DNA of 64,000 nt from Panopea generosa (Eukaryota; Mollusca; Bivalvia; Adapedonta; Hiatellidae). The notes under the pieces were generated by a model, which ran no database searches, was not told where the DNA came from, and was given only the letters and a program-made list of their open reading frames with translations. The stretch is taken from positions 22,965,186-23,029,185 of the forward strand of contig CM055901.1 of assembly GCA_029582155.1 (NCBI GenBank), written 5' to 3'. The translations under genes were made by a program, and so were the position numbers. This document shows, one piece after another, positions 36,044 to 49,144 of this stretch (positions are counted from its first letter, which is position 1; every line of letters begins with the position of its first letter).

Positions 36044-38562
36044 GGCATAGTGCCACCATTGCAAAAAGGAAGTGCTTCCGTGGGGTAGTCGCATAATGGC
36101 GGTTGTAAATAATCCTCAATTCTTCTTCTTTAAAAATGCATTTTCCTATTTTTAATGCTCATTTTTTTATTTGAATGGCATTGTTGATGTATTTTGAACA
36201 TTTTGATAGCATTGTCATGTTTGAATTGTGAATTTAGAAAAAAAAAATGATGCTTGGAAATTGGGGTATGAATTCATGATTTCGGAAGTCTACTTTCACT
36301 TTGTCACCAGTGTACACACTGAGCAGAAAAAAAATCTCTTATATGACACATGACCCCTACTTTTCTCATCATATTTTGATAGTGCAGAGGTTGACAAACA
36401 GTAAAATGTAGGTTTCACTTCTTTCATTTGGGACCCTCTATGAATGACAAGCCTTCAAACTTTTATTATTTACTATAGAATAAAGAACAAAAATCAATGG
36501 TGGGGTTACACCTATAAGAGAGACTTGAGTGAAATGGGGGTGATTTTCCAAAATGTTAATTGTAGGTAAAATAACCTCTTTTCTACACTCTCATAGTATT
36601 AAATGACAAATTGGAGACATTTGCTTCATAAAAAAACACATTTTGGCAAGTGTATGCCTCAAATAAAGCATATATGTGCATATTTACATTGAAATTTCAT
36701 GAAAAATCACAAAATTTTGAAGATTTTTTATTTTGGATGATTTAAATGTGCAATTTTTAGCATGTACATTGTATTGAATACTGTATTTTGGTAAGATAAT
36801 GTCTTCAGTGTATCATGACACTGTTTTGGTGTGAAAATTTTAATGGAATTAGGTAAAAAAAAAATTTATGGGTAAAATTAGTCAAACACATCAAAATTGC
36901 ATGTCGGTCAACATCTCGCGCCTGTATATAATGATCATGTAAAAAGTGGTATTTTGACAAAAGTTTCAGTATTTAATGCCTGCAACTTGGCAGTATTACT
37001 TCAAATTGGTAGTACTTAGCAAAAATGAGGTAATTATGAAATTAAAAAAAAAAGAGTTTCCTTATAGGCATAGTGCCACCATTGCAAAAAGGAAGTGCTT
37101 CCGTGGGGTAGTCGCATAATGGCGGTTGTAAATAATCCTCAATTCTTCTTCTTTAAAAATGCATTTTCCTATTTTTAATGCTCATTTTTTTATTTGAATG
37201 GCATTGTTGATGTATTTTGAACATTTTGATAGCATTGTCATGTTTGAATTGTGAATTTAGAAAAAAAAAATGATGCTTGGAAATTGGGGTATGAATTCAT
37301 GATTTCGGAAGTCTACTTTCACTTTGTCACCAGTGTACACACTGAGCAGAAAAAAAATCTCTAATATGACACATGACCCCTACTTTTCTCATCATATTTT
37401 GATAGTGCAGAGGTTGACAAACAGTAAAATGTAGGTTTCACTTCTTTCATTTGGGACCCTCTATGAATGACAAGCCATCAAACTTTTATTATTTACTATA
37501 GAATAAAGAACAAAAATCAATGGTGGGGTTACACCTATAAGAGAGACTTGAGTGAAATGGGGGTGATTTTCCAAAATGTTAATTGTAGGTAAAATAACCT
37601 CTTTTCTACACTCTCATAGTATTAAATGACAAATTGGAGACATTTGCTTCATAAAAAAAACACATTTTGGCAAGTGTATGCCTCAAATAAAGCATATATG
37701 TGCATATTTACATTGAAATTTCATGAAAAATCACAAAATTTTGAAGATTTTTTATTTTGGATGATTTAAATGTGCAATTTTTAGCATGTACATTGTATTG
37801 AATACTGTATTTTGGTAAGATAATGTCTTCAGTGTATCATGACACTGTTTTGGTGTGAAAATTTTAATGGAATTAGGTAAAAAAAAAAATTTATGGGTAA
37901 AATTAGTCAAACACATCAAAATTGCATGTCGGTCAACATCTCGCGCCTGTATATAATGATCATGTAAAAAGTGGTATTTTGACAAAAGTTTCAGTATTTA
38001 ATGCCTGCAACTTGGCAGTATTACTTCAAATTGGTAGTACTTAGCAAAAATGAGGTAATTATGAAATTAAAAAAAAAAGAGTTTCCTTATAGGCATAGTG
38101 CCACCATTGCAAAAAGGAAGTGCTTCCGTGGGGTAGTCGCATAATGGCGGTTGTAAATAATCCTCAATTCTTCTTCTTTAAAAATGCATTTTCCTATTTT
38201 TAATGCTCATTTTTTTATTTGAATGGCATTGTTGATGTATTTTGAACATTTTGATAGCATTGTCATGTTTGAATTGTGAATTTAGAAAAAAAAAATGATG
38301 CTTGGAAATTGGGGTATGAATTCATGATTTCGGAAGTCTACTTTCACTTTGTCACCAGTGTACACACTGAGCAGAAAAAAAATCTCTTATATGACACATG
38401 ACCCCTACTTTTCTCATCATATTTTGATAGTGCAGAGGTTGACAAACAGTAAAATGTAGGTTTCACTTCTTTCATTTGGGACCCTCTATGAATGACAAGC
38501 CTTCAAACTTTTATTATTTACTATAGAATAAAGAACAAAAATCAATGGTGGGGTTACACCTA
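36044..38562. repeat. Tandem repeat of a ~1.02-kb unit, 2.46 copies
   Basis: The sequence from ggcatagtgccaccattgc recurs at 37067 and 38092 (1023 and 1025 bp). The third copy stops after about 471 bp at ggggttacacct. Copies are nearly identical, differing in homopolymer lengths and a few bases. No open frame or terminal repeats were seen. It could be a young satellite seed or a repeated non-coding element. Confidence 0.95.
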
Positions 38563-39166
38563 AAACCACCGCTGGGGAGCTTAGATCTTGTTAATGGCTG
38601 CACATAACCTCGTTTTCCATCGCATTACATTATAAATTGAGACAGAGTAAATGGAAATAGTTCCGTTAGACCATCCTCATACAATATGATGCACATGTGT
38701 TTATGATGTAAAACATTAACGTGCTCGGGGGTTGGTATTTACCAAACATTCTTAAGAATATTCTTCGACTTTAACTCAAGAATGAATTTTGACAAACACA
38801 TAGAGAAAGTTTGATTAAGCCAAAATGTGCAAGCATGTAAGCACGTCTTACATGTATTCAAATAAACCCTCACATTTATTATACATATTATAGTAAACTA
38901 GATATCTAACTTACAGGTTGAAATTTGGATTTTTAAGTTCAAGTCTAAGAACGATTTTAAGAATGATTGTTGAATAAGACCCCAGGTTTTATCTATATAT
39001 GTCTCTCTCTCAAGGGACATTATCCTTTCGTATGACATGACGTTTTTTTTTTTTTAAAATAACTATTATATTTATTAAAGATTTATAGACGGTAGAATGT
39101 GTAATAAAATAATGGACCATAACCTCATTGTCTTGAAAAATGTGAATTATAACATCATTGTAACAG

Positions 39167-39366
39167 GTGTAGAGAAGGCACCATCAGTGTTTCCGAATTT
39201 TACATTACAGGAAGCGGATGGTGATAGGGTAATAGCCATAGAGGCCGCATACTCGACTCAAGACTCGGCCCGATGGTGTCTAAAACAACACCCAGTACTG
39301 ATGCTGTTTAGGAAACACAATTCACAAAAGCTCCGAGCTTCATTTTCAGTCGAACAAAAAGCATAA
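39167..39366 (+). CDS. Possible alternative terminal exon
   Basis: An open stretch ends EADGDRVIAIEAAYSTQ, SARWCLKQHPVLMLFRKHNS and SFSVEQKA before a stop. It is clearly richer in G+C than its surroundings and has two acceptor-like sites (TAACAG at 39166, ATTACAG near 39210). The second could join in phase 0 to an alternative exon X donor (CCA|gtgaac). It matches no domain I recognise, and the link to the ankyrin gene is unproven. Confidence 0.35.
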
Positions 39367-40039
39367 GTTTATTTCACAAATTTTACAGGTAAATTAATAT
39401 TTATTCTGCAAGACACTAGCATTTAAACATTACCGACCTTCATACTGGACATAATCTTAATATGTTAAATACAACTACCAATGGGTGATTCATCATTCAC
39501 TATTGGACGTGGTATTTCAAATTGTATCATTATCCACATAAATGGTTTACTACTTTGAATGTAAGTCACATGACCACGTATAAACGTTATAATTAAATTG
39601 ATATATCGATTGCAATATATAATGTGAAGATACATATTTTCTTAAATAATTTGATTTATTAGACATCGTACATCGACTAACTATTTTATTAATTCTTGAT
39701 CCTTTGATGTCATGGATTTTCATGTTTCGAAACAGAATAATATTACTTAAACCGATGCCAGTGGGCGTACCGTGTCTAGCATTTATAACATTACCTTTTC
39801 TGCACTGACTCAATAATCAGATACCGAGATCTTCTTTATTTGGTTGCGGTATGTGCTTCAAAATGATGTTTTTATCAGATATTTGTGTTATCATAATATT
39901 TTTCCGACATAATAAATACTCTTGTTTTTTATGTGATTGCATATTTGCTTCCATACACCCTTTTCTGACATATGAATATGGTACGTCTTAATAACTTTTC
40001 TTCATTTGTCCTTTAGTATGAGTAAAACAAGTTCTTACA

Positions 40040-40200
40040 ACTTACAAAACGCGCTCAAAGTCTTCCTGGTTAGAACCAATACTAAGCATATGCGGAAAAA
40101 GTGTCTTGCTCAAGGACACAACAAATAACCGTGGCGGAGGATCGAACCTATGACCCTCCGATCATGGGTTCGGTGCTCTACCACTGGACGACGCGCTCCA
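40040..40200 (-). repeat. tRNA-derived SINE, family 3
   Basis: The minus strand begins ggagcgcgtcgtccagtggt with an A-box-like part, then ataggttcgatcctccgcc (B box). It is followed by a body with ttgtgtccttgagcaagaca. It is not a functional tRNA, because the head continues into the SINE body. Confidence 0.65.
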
Positions 40201-40327
40201 CAGTCCTGTACAAAAGATAACGAAATCAATGTTTTTTATGACTGTAATAAGAACTTGTGTTTCACAATTAAGTATTCTAGTAATTACAACAGCATTGAAA
40301 AACGTAGTTGTTAATGATATATTTTAG

Positions 40328-40606
40328 TATGAGGGTTGTTCGATAAGTTCGTGGACTTTTGTAATAGAGAGAGACTTTCGGAATAAAAATAAAATAATTA
40401 TATATCTCGTGAAAGTGTATTCAATTCTCTCTAAAATGTAGAAAGCTATACGAATGCTGCATAAGTGGAGTGTGAAATTATCATTTTTATTTCTTTTTAT
40501 ATCTGATATATATTATTGTACAGATAAAATATCATAATACCCAATTATTTATATCATTATCGCACGAAACTTACAGTCCACAAACTTATCGAAACAACCC
40601 TCGTAT
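40328..40606. mobile_element. Mariner-like MITE
   Basis: Imperfect terminal inverted repeats of about 29 bp (gagggttgttcgataagttc, gtggac) face each other about 280 bp apart, flanked by TA. The end sequence is of the mariner type. There is no transposase frame inside, so it is non-autonomous. Confidence 0.8.
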
Positions 40607-40999
40607 ATAGTGAATATTTAACGAATTACCTTCCTATTTGCGAACTATAATTTTCTTGGTCCAATCAAGCAAACAAACCCTGACATGTTCAACTTTCATA
40701 AATTTATTATATCAATATTTATTATATATACAATAGGCCTCAGAAAATTGATATGAAATTTTGCTATATATGTGTATGTCAATATATGTGCATAAACATT
40801 TTCACTATATGCAAGGATATTGGCAAGCATCAGATTACAGGTTTTGTCTGAGCCATTATTTCAGTTTAACGAATTACCCTCCTATTCTTTATTGCTATCC
40901 ATTGTATAACATGTGCTGTTAAGTTTAATGTTTATCATGCTATTTATGTACATGTAATAGTATTATGTGTGCTACTCTCCTGTCCTGGGGACAATAAAG

Positions 41000-43860
41000 A
41001 ATATATATACATACCGTATCTATTTCTTAACTTTTATTTTTGCTATAAAACTAATTTTTTATCAATACATTAACCAGATATAAATTTACTTACACGTGTT
41101 TACAATGGTCATAACATACAATCAATTAATTAGTTTGACCAAAACTGACGTTTAATATCTTAATAAGCCTTGGTACGGTAACAATTACTTTCGCCGCTGT
41201 GCGAAAATCGTGTTTGTCAATTTTCCAACTTCCTTGTTTAATCTACCTGGTATTTCCTTGCATTCCTTTATGAATTTCTGAATAATCATATAAGCCAACG
41301 AGCATTGAATAGTACTGCACCTAATTCTGCATTTTTTTAATAATATACTCTGTATATACTCTTATATATAGTAATGAAAAATAATAAAACGTACGTCAAA
41401 CTGTACACACTGCATGGTACGATATCCTCAACCAGTATTTATATCGGCCGACCTTCTGAGATTCACCTGCCTTTTAAAGACTTTTTACAGACGTAAAATG
41501 TTATATGGATTTATATACTGTTTGACCTTTAATCAAAACCTTAATGAAAAGGCAACGTTACTTTTATCACCAACGATGTGTTTATTTTTTTAAAATTAAG
41601 AGACACCAGATGCAAGATAAATGTTGAATGCTACTTCTTCTGTTTGACAATTATATTTCTTATTGTATATAGGCTGAAGATTATTTAACATCTCTCTAGA
41701 GAGATAAAATTAAAAGTATTTAGAAAAGACGGACGAATATTGAAATACTCCGGACAATAGAATATTCAATTAAATAGAAGTTATCGTATACACATCTGTA
41801 GATTGCAACTTTATATTCCTGTTTTATCAATAGCATCGCCAGTAATCGGTTTAGAAATAAACAATGTATATAACCATGTATACTTTGTATATCTCAATTG
41901 AAAAATACAGATTGTGTTGTACAAATACTTGGCTTCTATATAATACCTTGTCCTATGTCATGCGAAACAATTTACGTATACGTATATGAAGAAGTTGCAT
42001 TGTATATCAAATATATAAAGTAATTTAGTATCCAATTATTTAAATCAGTTCTACCGCCATCGACCCATGTGATATTGTCTGTCTAGCATATTCAAATATC
42101 TAACTTATCTCTTACACAAACACAATTACAAACGCATTTCTTCACAATGTTATAAAATATTTAATCAAAATACCCTCCTGTTGATATTTGCGGATCTGCT
42201 CAAATTAACCGACGACTCGAGGCGCGTCCAAGTGATCGCATTACTGATATTATCTGTGGTATATTTCTTACTTCGTGTTTGTGTAGTTCTTCTATATATT
42301 ATAAGGTAGAGGTGTGTCATTTTATACATCAGTGGGTCCGACTAGTTTCACTTTATTTTCAATAGGTAGCGCTATTGTTGCTGCTCAAAAACTTGTGAAA
42401 GTCGCCTAATGACGAGTCGCGGTTTATGTACCTGGTGTATAAAAAGTAAATAAATGGCAACCTTTAAAGACGGAGTAATGCGTTATATAAATACAATATT
42501 TACAAAAGGAAGATATTTAATGGACTGACGTGTGGTAAATTAAAATACACATATCAATAGGAGACGCCATTTGTTAGTATTAGCGGATAAATATTAAACA
42601 CTGGTCAGTTTATAAAGTTACTATACCAATTGTGCATAGGAAATAATAAAGAGAGGGAGACGTGACTATATACGAAAAGTGTGTTTAACCTGATGGGCAT
42701 GAGGAGACGTTTAAATGATTGTCATACTCCGGATGGTACATTGAAGTATGGATGAGTTCGTCAAGGAGTTTGCTACCTATATATTGCAATCAAATATTTA
42801 ATTTTGTATAAATAATAGGATACGGGACATGTGTACGTAGGGTACATACTGACTGAAAGCTAAATATAATGAATAAGTTATAACATTTTAAGACATCCAC
42901 GTGAATCTGCAAAATCTATATGTAAACAAGTGATGTACGACCCTTCGTGTCACGGAAGATGCGCGTCACGCTACGGTTGATGGGAAAATTGTACTGTGTC
43001 CTCGTATAGGAAGTTGCAGAATAGGTGAGTGGTCTAATTATGCAACAGTAAAATAGTTTATTTTAATGTTTTTGTTAAAACAGTCCTTGTTGAACTGCTA
43101 TTGTTTTTATTTTAACAAATACGAGTCGTATTTTTGCTAAATGTATGTTAAGGAGATGAACTAAAGTGATAATTAATACGTTCTTGTTCATTTTTGTAAC
43201 ACCGAGAACAATCGAACGTTTGCTTTTGCCATCAGTAAACATAAACACACATAAAGTAAAAAACATATGATATATAAAGTATACGTAGGATCAACATATG
43301 TAACCAGAGACGTTTATATAAGCAATGTTTGATACGTCTTTGATATTTGATGACATATTTATTGACAAAGTTTAACAATCCCAGAGGAAGAAAGTGTATG
43401 ATACTTATATTATGAAATAATTATCATTTTGAGGTTATACCAAATGTTTCATATAGGTACTATTCTTTTTCTTTGATGAAACATGGCCACTGGGTCTATA
43501 TATGAATGACACGTCAAAATTTGATATTCACTGTAGAGATAGGAGGAAGTTATGTACCTTGATCATCGCTAATTAACACATACAACAACGATTACTTTTA
43601 AACAATGCTAACATGCATCGATGTAGTATGTTATACGCTTCACGTAACATACCATACAACCGCGAGTCATGTACGGAATATCGCAATGATATGTACTACT
43701 GTTGCCATTGCATTATTCACGTTTTTTTTCGCTGTCGTAACACTTTTAACACGTTAACCAGGTTCAAGCTGACACAGTTGCGACCTTTGCTACTCACCGT
43801 TCCAAGGCGGTGACCTTTTTTGTAACTTCCTGCTTATACATGTATAATACTTATAAAGGC
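41000..43860. other. No gene recognised
   Basis: It is AT-rich with no exon series. A CpG-containing patch near 42940-43030 ends in a donor-like AATAG|gtgagt and could be a non-coding first exon, but nothing downstream supports it. Confidence 0.4.
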
Positions 43861-44092
43861 TTCTCCGTGGCCGAGATGTCTTATGCGTCGTTTCAATATC
43901 ACTTATCACTCACCGCTAAGGTTGTAGGTTCGATTCGCGCTCGCTTTAAAAACACTATGCAAGATAGTTGGACAGTAACTTGCGGAAGGACGGTGTTTCT
44001 ACTCAGATTCAGTCAGAGTTTTTCATTCAGCAGTTAAACTGGATATGCCATAAATAAACTGAAATGTGTCGAAAATGACTTTAAACCCCATC
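43861..44092 (+). repeat. tRNA-derived SINE, family 1, most complete copy
   Basis: The head has ttctccgtggccgagatgtc (A box) and ttgtaggttcgattcgcgct (B box) with a long variable arm between. The body has gttggacagtaacttgcgga, and the tail has ctggatatgccataaataaa. It gives the forward orientation of the family. Confidence 0.75.
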
Positions 44093-44263
44093 CTGTCCAT
44101 ATATGTGTCCATGCTGATTAATGTGTCCTTTAGTTGAGAGTCTGTTGCTGGTTATGTGTTTTACTATTGTTGCATGCATTATCAGATAGTGTAAATTTGT
44201 ATATTTGTATAGCATGTCCCCTGTCCAAAAACAGAGTTATAATATCTGAGAATGCTTGTCACA

Positions 44264-44281
44264 GGGGGGGGGGGGGGGGGG
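44264..44281 (+). repeat. Run of 18 G
   Basis: An uninterrupted G tract in AT-rich DNA; its exact length is prone to sequencing error. Confidence 0.9.
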
Positions 44282-44854
44282 CAAGGAAAGCTAATCATAT
44301 ACTTCGTTCTTCTTCTTTTCTCTACTTATAAAATTATCTCTCTTGCGTCCTCTCTCTATATCTCTTCCCTTTTCACAATCCCACTCTTTCTTTCTTTCTC
44401 TCACTCAATCACCTACTGTATGTTTATAGTAATTGATATTAGTATAAACATGTATTTTTTCTGTTATACACTGTAAATGTGTTACTTGTAGGAGGAGGGC
44501 CGAATTTAATTTTGAAGAACTTGAGGCCCAATCCCATTTCTAAATATTTGAAATAAAATATGTTTAAACTAATGCATGTACTTTATGCGGCATTGACTAT
44601 TTTTAGTAAACAACTTCTACAATTATGTTTTATATAAAAAAGTATAAACTAAGCTATAAATTTAATAAATTGCTGTTTAATAAATTACAAGAACATATAT
44701 TTTGAATAATCATGCCGCAGTTACATGGTATGATACCCCAACCCAGTCATATAACTCTGACACCAGGCCGACCAGAACTCGAACCATCTTCTAAATACTG
44801 AACGTCATATAACGAGGAACCTCCAAGTACCAATTTCCAAGTCTTTAGGTATGA

Positions 44855-44915
44855 CCCAATCGAACCTACAACCTTCCGCAAGGCGTACACTCTACCCCTA
44901 GACCACCGCTGTGAT
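44855..44915 (-). repeat. tRNA-derived fragment
   Basis: The minus strand reads ggtggtctaggggtagagtg and ttgtaggttcgattgggt, with A- and B-box-like parts. It is a remnant rather than a full tRNA. Confidence 0.45.
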
Positions 44916-45471
44916 TGAAAACAAATAATAAACTTTTAAATGCCCAATCAGTATAAAATATCGGTAATAACAATGTATCTATGCGATAAATTGTGATGCC
45001 AGATATGTGGAAAACGATGGTTGTACTGAGATTTGTGTTCATGCGTTGTCTTATACAACAAATAAACTGATTGTCATATAAAGCATGTAATGTGCTGAAA
45101 AGGGTGTTATGTATATCCCATTTTCAATATGTATACACCCATGTTAATCAAAGTCTTTAGTGATTAAAATTTACGATAAAATTCCTAAAATGTAATCACA
45201 TAAATATTCCAATAAATACAGAACTGTGTACACAAAAAATATATATATTATACAAGTTATCAGTATGTCAGCTGAGTCGTTTAAATAGTTTAAAGCTAAC
45301 GAGGCATCTTTAATTGAACATAGTATCATTATTTGAAAGGCGTGGTATTCCAGTATTCAATGCTCCTGCAGTATGCATGCTATCGTGATCTTCCCAGTAC
45401 ATGTTATGGGAATAAGTAAATATAAAACAAATTATGGAAGCTATTGTAACCAATCAGCCACGGTAAACAGT

Positions 45472-45971
45472 NNNNNNNNNNNNNNNNNNNNNNNNNNNNN
45501 NNNNNNNNNNNNNNNNNNNNNNNNNNNNNNNNNNNNNNNNNNNNNNNNNNNNNNNNNNNNNNNNNNNNNNNNNNNNNNNNNNNNNNNNNNNNNNNNNNNN
45601 NNNNNNNNNNNNNNNNNNNNNNNNNNNNNNNNNNNNNNNNNNNNNNNNNNNNNNNNNNNNNNNNNNNNNNNNNNNNNNNNNNNNNNNNNNNNNNNNNNNN
45701 NNNNNNNNNNNNNNNNNNNNNNNNNNNNNNNNNNNNNNNNNNNNNNNNNNNNNNNNNNNNNNNNNNNNNNNNNNNNNNNNNNNNNNNNNNNNNNNNNNNN
45801 NNNNNNNNNNNNNNNNNNNNNNNNNNNNNNNNNNNNNNNNNNNNNNNNNNNNNNNNNNNNNNNNNNNNNNNNNNNNNNNNNNNNNNNNNNNNNNNNNNNN
45901 NNNNNNNNNNNNNNNNNNNNNNNNNNNNNNNNNNNNNNNNNNNNNNNNNNNNNNNNNNNNNNNNNNNNNNN
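45472..45971. other. Assembly gap, exactly 500 N
   Basis: A round-number gap usually marks a join of unknown size. Open frames running through it are meaningless. Sequence to the right restarts inside a SINE that is also present at 8523-8756. Confidence 0.98.
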
Positions 45972-46174
45972 CAGGTTATACATGACATATCCAGTTTTAT
46001 TGGTAGAGAAAAATTTCAGAATGAATCTGAGAAAAAACACCGTCCTTCCTCAAGCGACTAGCAATTTTTCTCACTTAATATTTTTGGAGCGAGCTGGACT
46101 CGAACCTACGAACTTAGCAGTGAGAGGCTAGTGATCTTGAAACGGTGCATTAGATCACTCGACCACGGAAAAGA
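45972..46174 (-). repeat. SINE family 1, cut by the gap
   Basis: It is the same element as 8523-8756; its tail end is missing at the gap edge. Confidence 0.7.
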
Positions 46175-46379
46175 AATACAATCTTAAAATTAAAAGTGCA
46201 ATAAAACAAAGAGTCAATGCTCGTCCTAAATAGAGCACAAATAGTTCCACAGAGCAGATATCAGAAACATAAATTATCACTCCTAATTGAACCGATTGAC
46301 TTAAATATTTTGAAAGGTCGACAAAGATAATATTGTTACTAGTTTTACAGTGTATTTACTATTATCGCCTCATATTCAG

Positions 46380-46478
46380 GACGGAGAAACGTGTGTTCAT
46401 TTGGCTAGTAAGGAAAAACAGTCAGAGGTGCTGAAACATCTTAACCGCATTGGTGTCGATTTAAATGCAAAAAATAAG
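46380..46478 (+). CDS. Ankyrin exon I, second copy
   Basis: It is identical in sequence, length and splice sites to the exon at 8962-9060. Confidence 0.9.
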
Positions 46479-46657
46479 GTATGGTCGTTTTTGTTTTTAA
46501 AACTAAAATTTAGAAACTGGAAAGGTAATGAATTATGGCGATAGTAAGGATCTTTGTAAAATTACGTGTAAACGGAAAGTGGTTCCATCCAAATGATTCA
46601 TAAACAGGATTGAATGTAAACGGAAATGTTGGCACCAGCTCAAATGAGTTAACGGTA

Positions 46658-47138
46658 TGGTCTTGTATCTTTGGTTTGCATTTTAGCTAGGTGCGATCGC
46701 CGTAATTTAGTCTGTACATTTATATTTGGTTGTTCACAAATAATTTCCTCCACATATATATCTACATTGTGAACGTGCATCTGAAATGATTTCAAAATCG
46801 GAAATTTCGTGGTTGTCATTTCAAGTATCTCCTTTATATAAATATTTCATTGTATCTTCGTGATCCAACAGGTTTCTATGCATGTCCTTTACAAAGCGTG
46901 TGAGTATTCGTGAATTCTTAACTGGATCCTACTCATATAAAGCTATCATTTCATGTAAAGTGTCAGTCAATTCCAGATGTGTTGCATGTAAGACAGAAGT
47001 ACATAAGTCATGGCTGACGCCAATTCTATTTGGGTTGGTAGAGGCATTGATATTGTGTCTATGGTTTGCATTGTAGCTAGGCACTCTCGCCGTTGTAGGG
47101 TCTATACATTTATGTCTGGTTGTTCACAAATACTATTC
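46658..47138. repeat. ~400-bp-period interspersed repeat, second copy
   Basis: It corresponds to 9240-9720. Confidence 0.6.
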
Positions 47139-47411
47139 TGCAAGTGTTTGTTAACTTATAATAAATTATTAATTATGTTGATAGTTCATCAAATCATTTT
47201 CATAAATATTTTCCTATCATATGCCGGCATGATTTTTCTGTTACCCGAATGTCGCGAGCCTGGGAAGCTTGTACGGCACGGGCGCACCCTTCGTACTAAA
47301 CTTTTCAACTTATCTTCCGTTGTTCATGCTCCCTAGGATTTAAACCTGTAAATATATAAATAAATATTATTAAAACATACACGTATCTATAACCAAAACG
47401 TTTACATTCAG

Positions 47412-47510
47412 GAAGGCATATCTGCTCTACACGTTGCAACCATGAATGGAGATGGCGGCCAGGTGGATCTTCTGAATGACCTTGGTGCTAACCTCAATTT
47501 TCAGTCAAAG
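47412..47510 (+). CDS. Ankyrin exon J, second copy
   Basis: It is identical to 9994-10092, with splice sites kept. Confidence 0.9.
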
Positions 47511-48261
47511 GTTACATGTCATAAACTAATTTAAACTAACAAAATTTAATTAACAGAGTACTTAAATGATTGGATGTTATTATATATTTTAATAAATGCA
47601 AAACAGACAATTATTCCATGTTTTGTATTTTTGTTTTCTGTTTTAAACGTTTTATGGCCAGTTTAACTTTTTCAGTGATCAGATTAACCAATATTGAGGC
47701 CGGATATGGACCGACAAAATGTCCCGTTTTACCATAAAATATGGCTTTGGGGTCCGATTTGACTTGTGGCCGGTTTGACTTGTTTATCAGACTTATAATA
47801 TATAAACAATTATATCACATATTATAATTAAATAAATCAAACTTATACCATTCTCATACAAACAATTGATACTGATTTTAATACAGTCCTTGTATACTCA
47901 CATTTTTACGTGGATACGATACCTTAAATATGTTTATGAGTTTCGTCCAAACTAAGGTTCAGATGAGAGTTAGAAAACTGGAAATAATATGGATTTTTAT
48001 ATACTAGTAATCAGTAATTATGAAAATAAAAAATGCCCCTAACTAATTATCGTAATAGTCAATAAAAACATTCGAGGGACAAGCTGTCATCATTTTGCAG
48101 ATGGTATCCATTGATTGATTAATGGATTAATATAATACCTATTATTTGGTGGCTGTATCAAACTGTTGTACATTTATCATTTTTGAATTGACATTTACAT
48201 TACGGACGAGTAATATATGAGTTAACTCCTTTCACCCCAAACATTTTATTTCTCCACGCAG

Positions 48262-48351
48262 GACTTTAGAAGGAAACACGTCACTTTCAAGATCTGCAAC
48301 ACTGAATGGCCACCCTCCGACGTTGAAAAAGAGGACTACTGGAAAATTAAG
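48262..48351 (+). CDS. Insert exon K, second copy
   Basis: It is identical to the 30-codon non-ankyrin exon at 10844-10933. Confidence 0.6.
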
Positions 48352-49045
48352 GTAAAACTTTACAGTGAAACATTCGTACATAGTGTCAGTTACAAACATT
48401 TTGATTAATTTTTCATGAGAATTGTATTTATTATTGCTAGCTAGAGTGATTGAAACAAATATGATTTCATCTTAACATTCTTCCACTTGGATATTTGGTT
48501 ATGTATTTTAAAATAGAAAAAAGAAATATATACTAAATAATCGCCAAGTTGACAGTGGCTCATCTTTGCTAGCTAAGGTACTTTATTCTTCCAGATTCCA
48601 GATCCCACTTATCCCCTATTACGGTTTCCTGTATCATATCTTATCTTCGTCTTTGTCGTCTTGTCGTACATCTAATTGTCATTACTTTTACTCTGCCATG
48701 GCTTCTACAAAGAACACATCTGCGTAAAGCACCAGTTGTTTCTGTCTTGTTTAATAATGTGTTACAAGACAAGGGGCAAGGTTGAGCGCGCGGCCTAAGC
48801 CAGCTCTCCAGTGGAGATTTTCTTCTTACCGTCCCAAGACGTTTGCCTCTATTTAAACATCTTCTTGGGTTCTATATAGATTTTAAACTATTTATTATGT
48901 AAGGTGTCATGTGTATTGTTGTGCTGGCTGTGTCAATAATTAAAATATATCTTGAAATACGCATATTGTCTTGTTTTATGATAGTTAGAGACAGGTGGTA
49001 TTAAAATCTGCAACCATAAGTACACTTACTATTATTCTTTTTAAG

Positions 49046-49144
49046 GTTGGAATGACGCCGATTCATCTGTCGCTTTTGTATGGTCATCAAGATGTGTTCA
49101 AGCATCTTATAACTTGTGGTGCTGATGTAAACCTTGGAAATGAC
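49046..49144 (+). CDS. Ankyrin exon L, second copy
   Basis: It is identical to 11629-11727. Confidence 0.9.

Noticed and set aside
40130..40200. tRNA-like sequence on the minus strand
   Set aside because: It has A and B boxes but runs into a SINE body and lacks a clean acceptor stem; called a SINE, not a tRNA gene.
42940..43040. CpG-containing patch ending in a gtgagt donor, as a promoter/first exon
   Set aside because: No downstream exons, start codon or core promoter motif could be tied to it.
45404..46131. Open frames spanning the N gap
   Set aside because: Most of their length is N.
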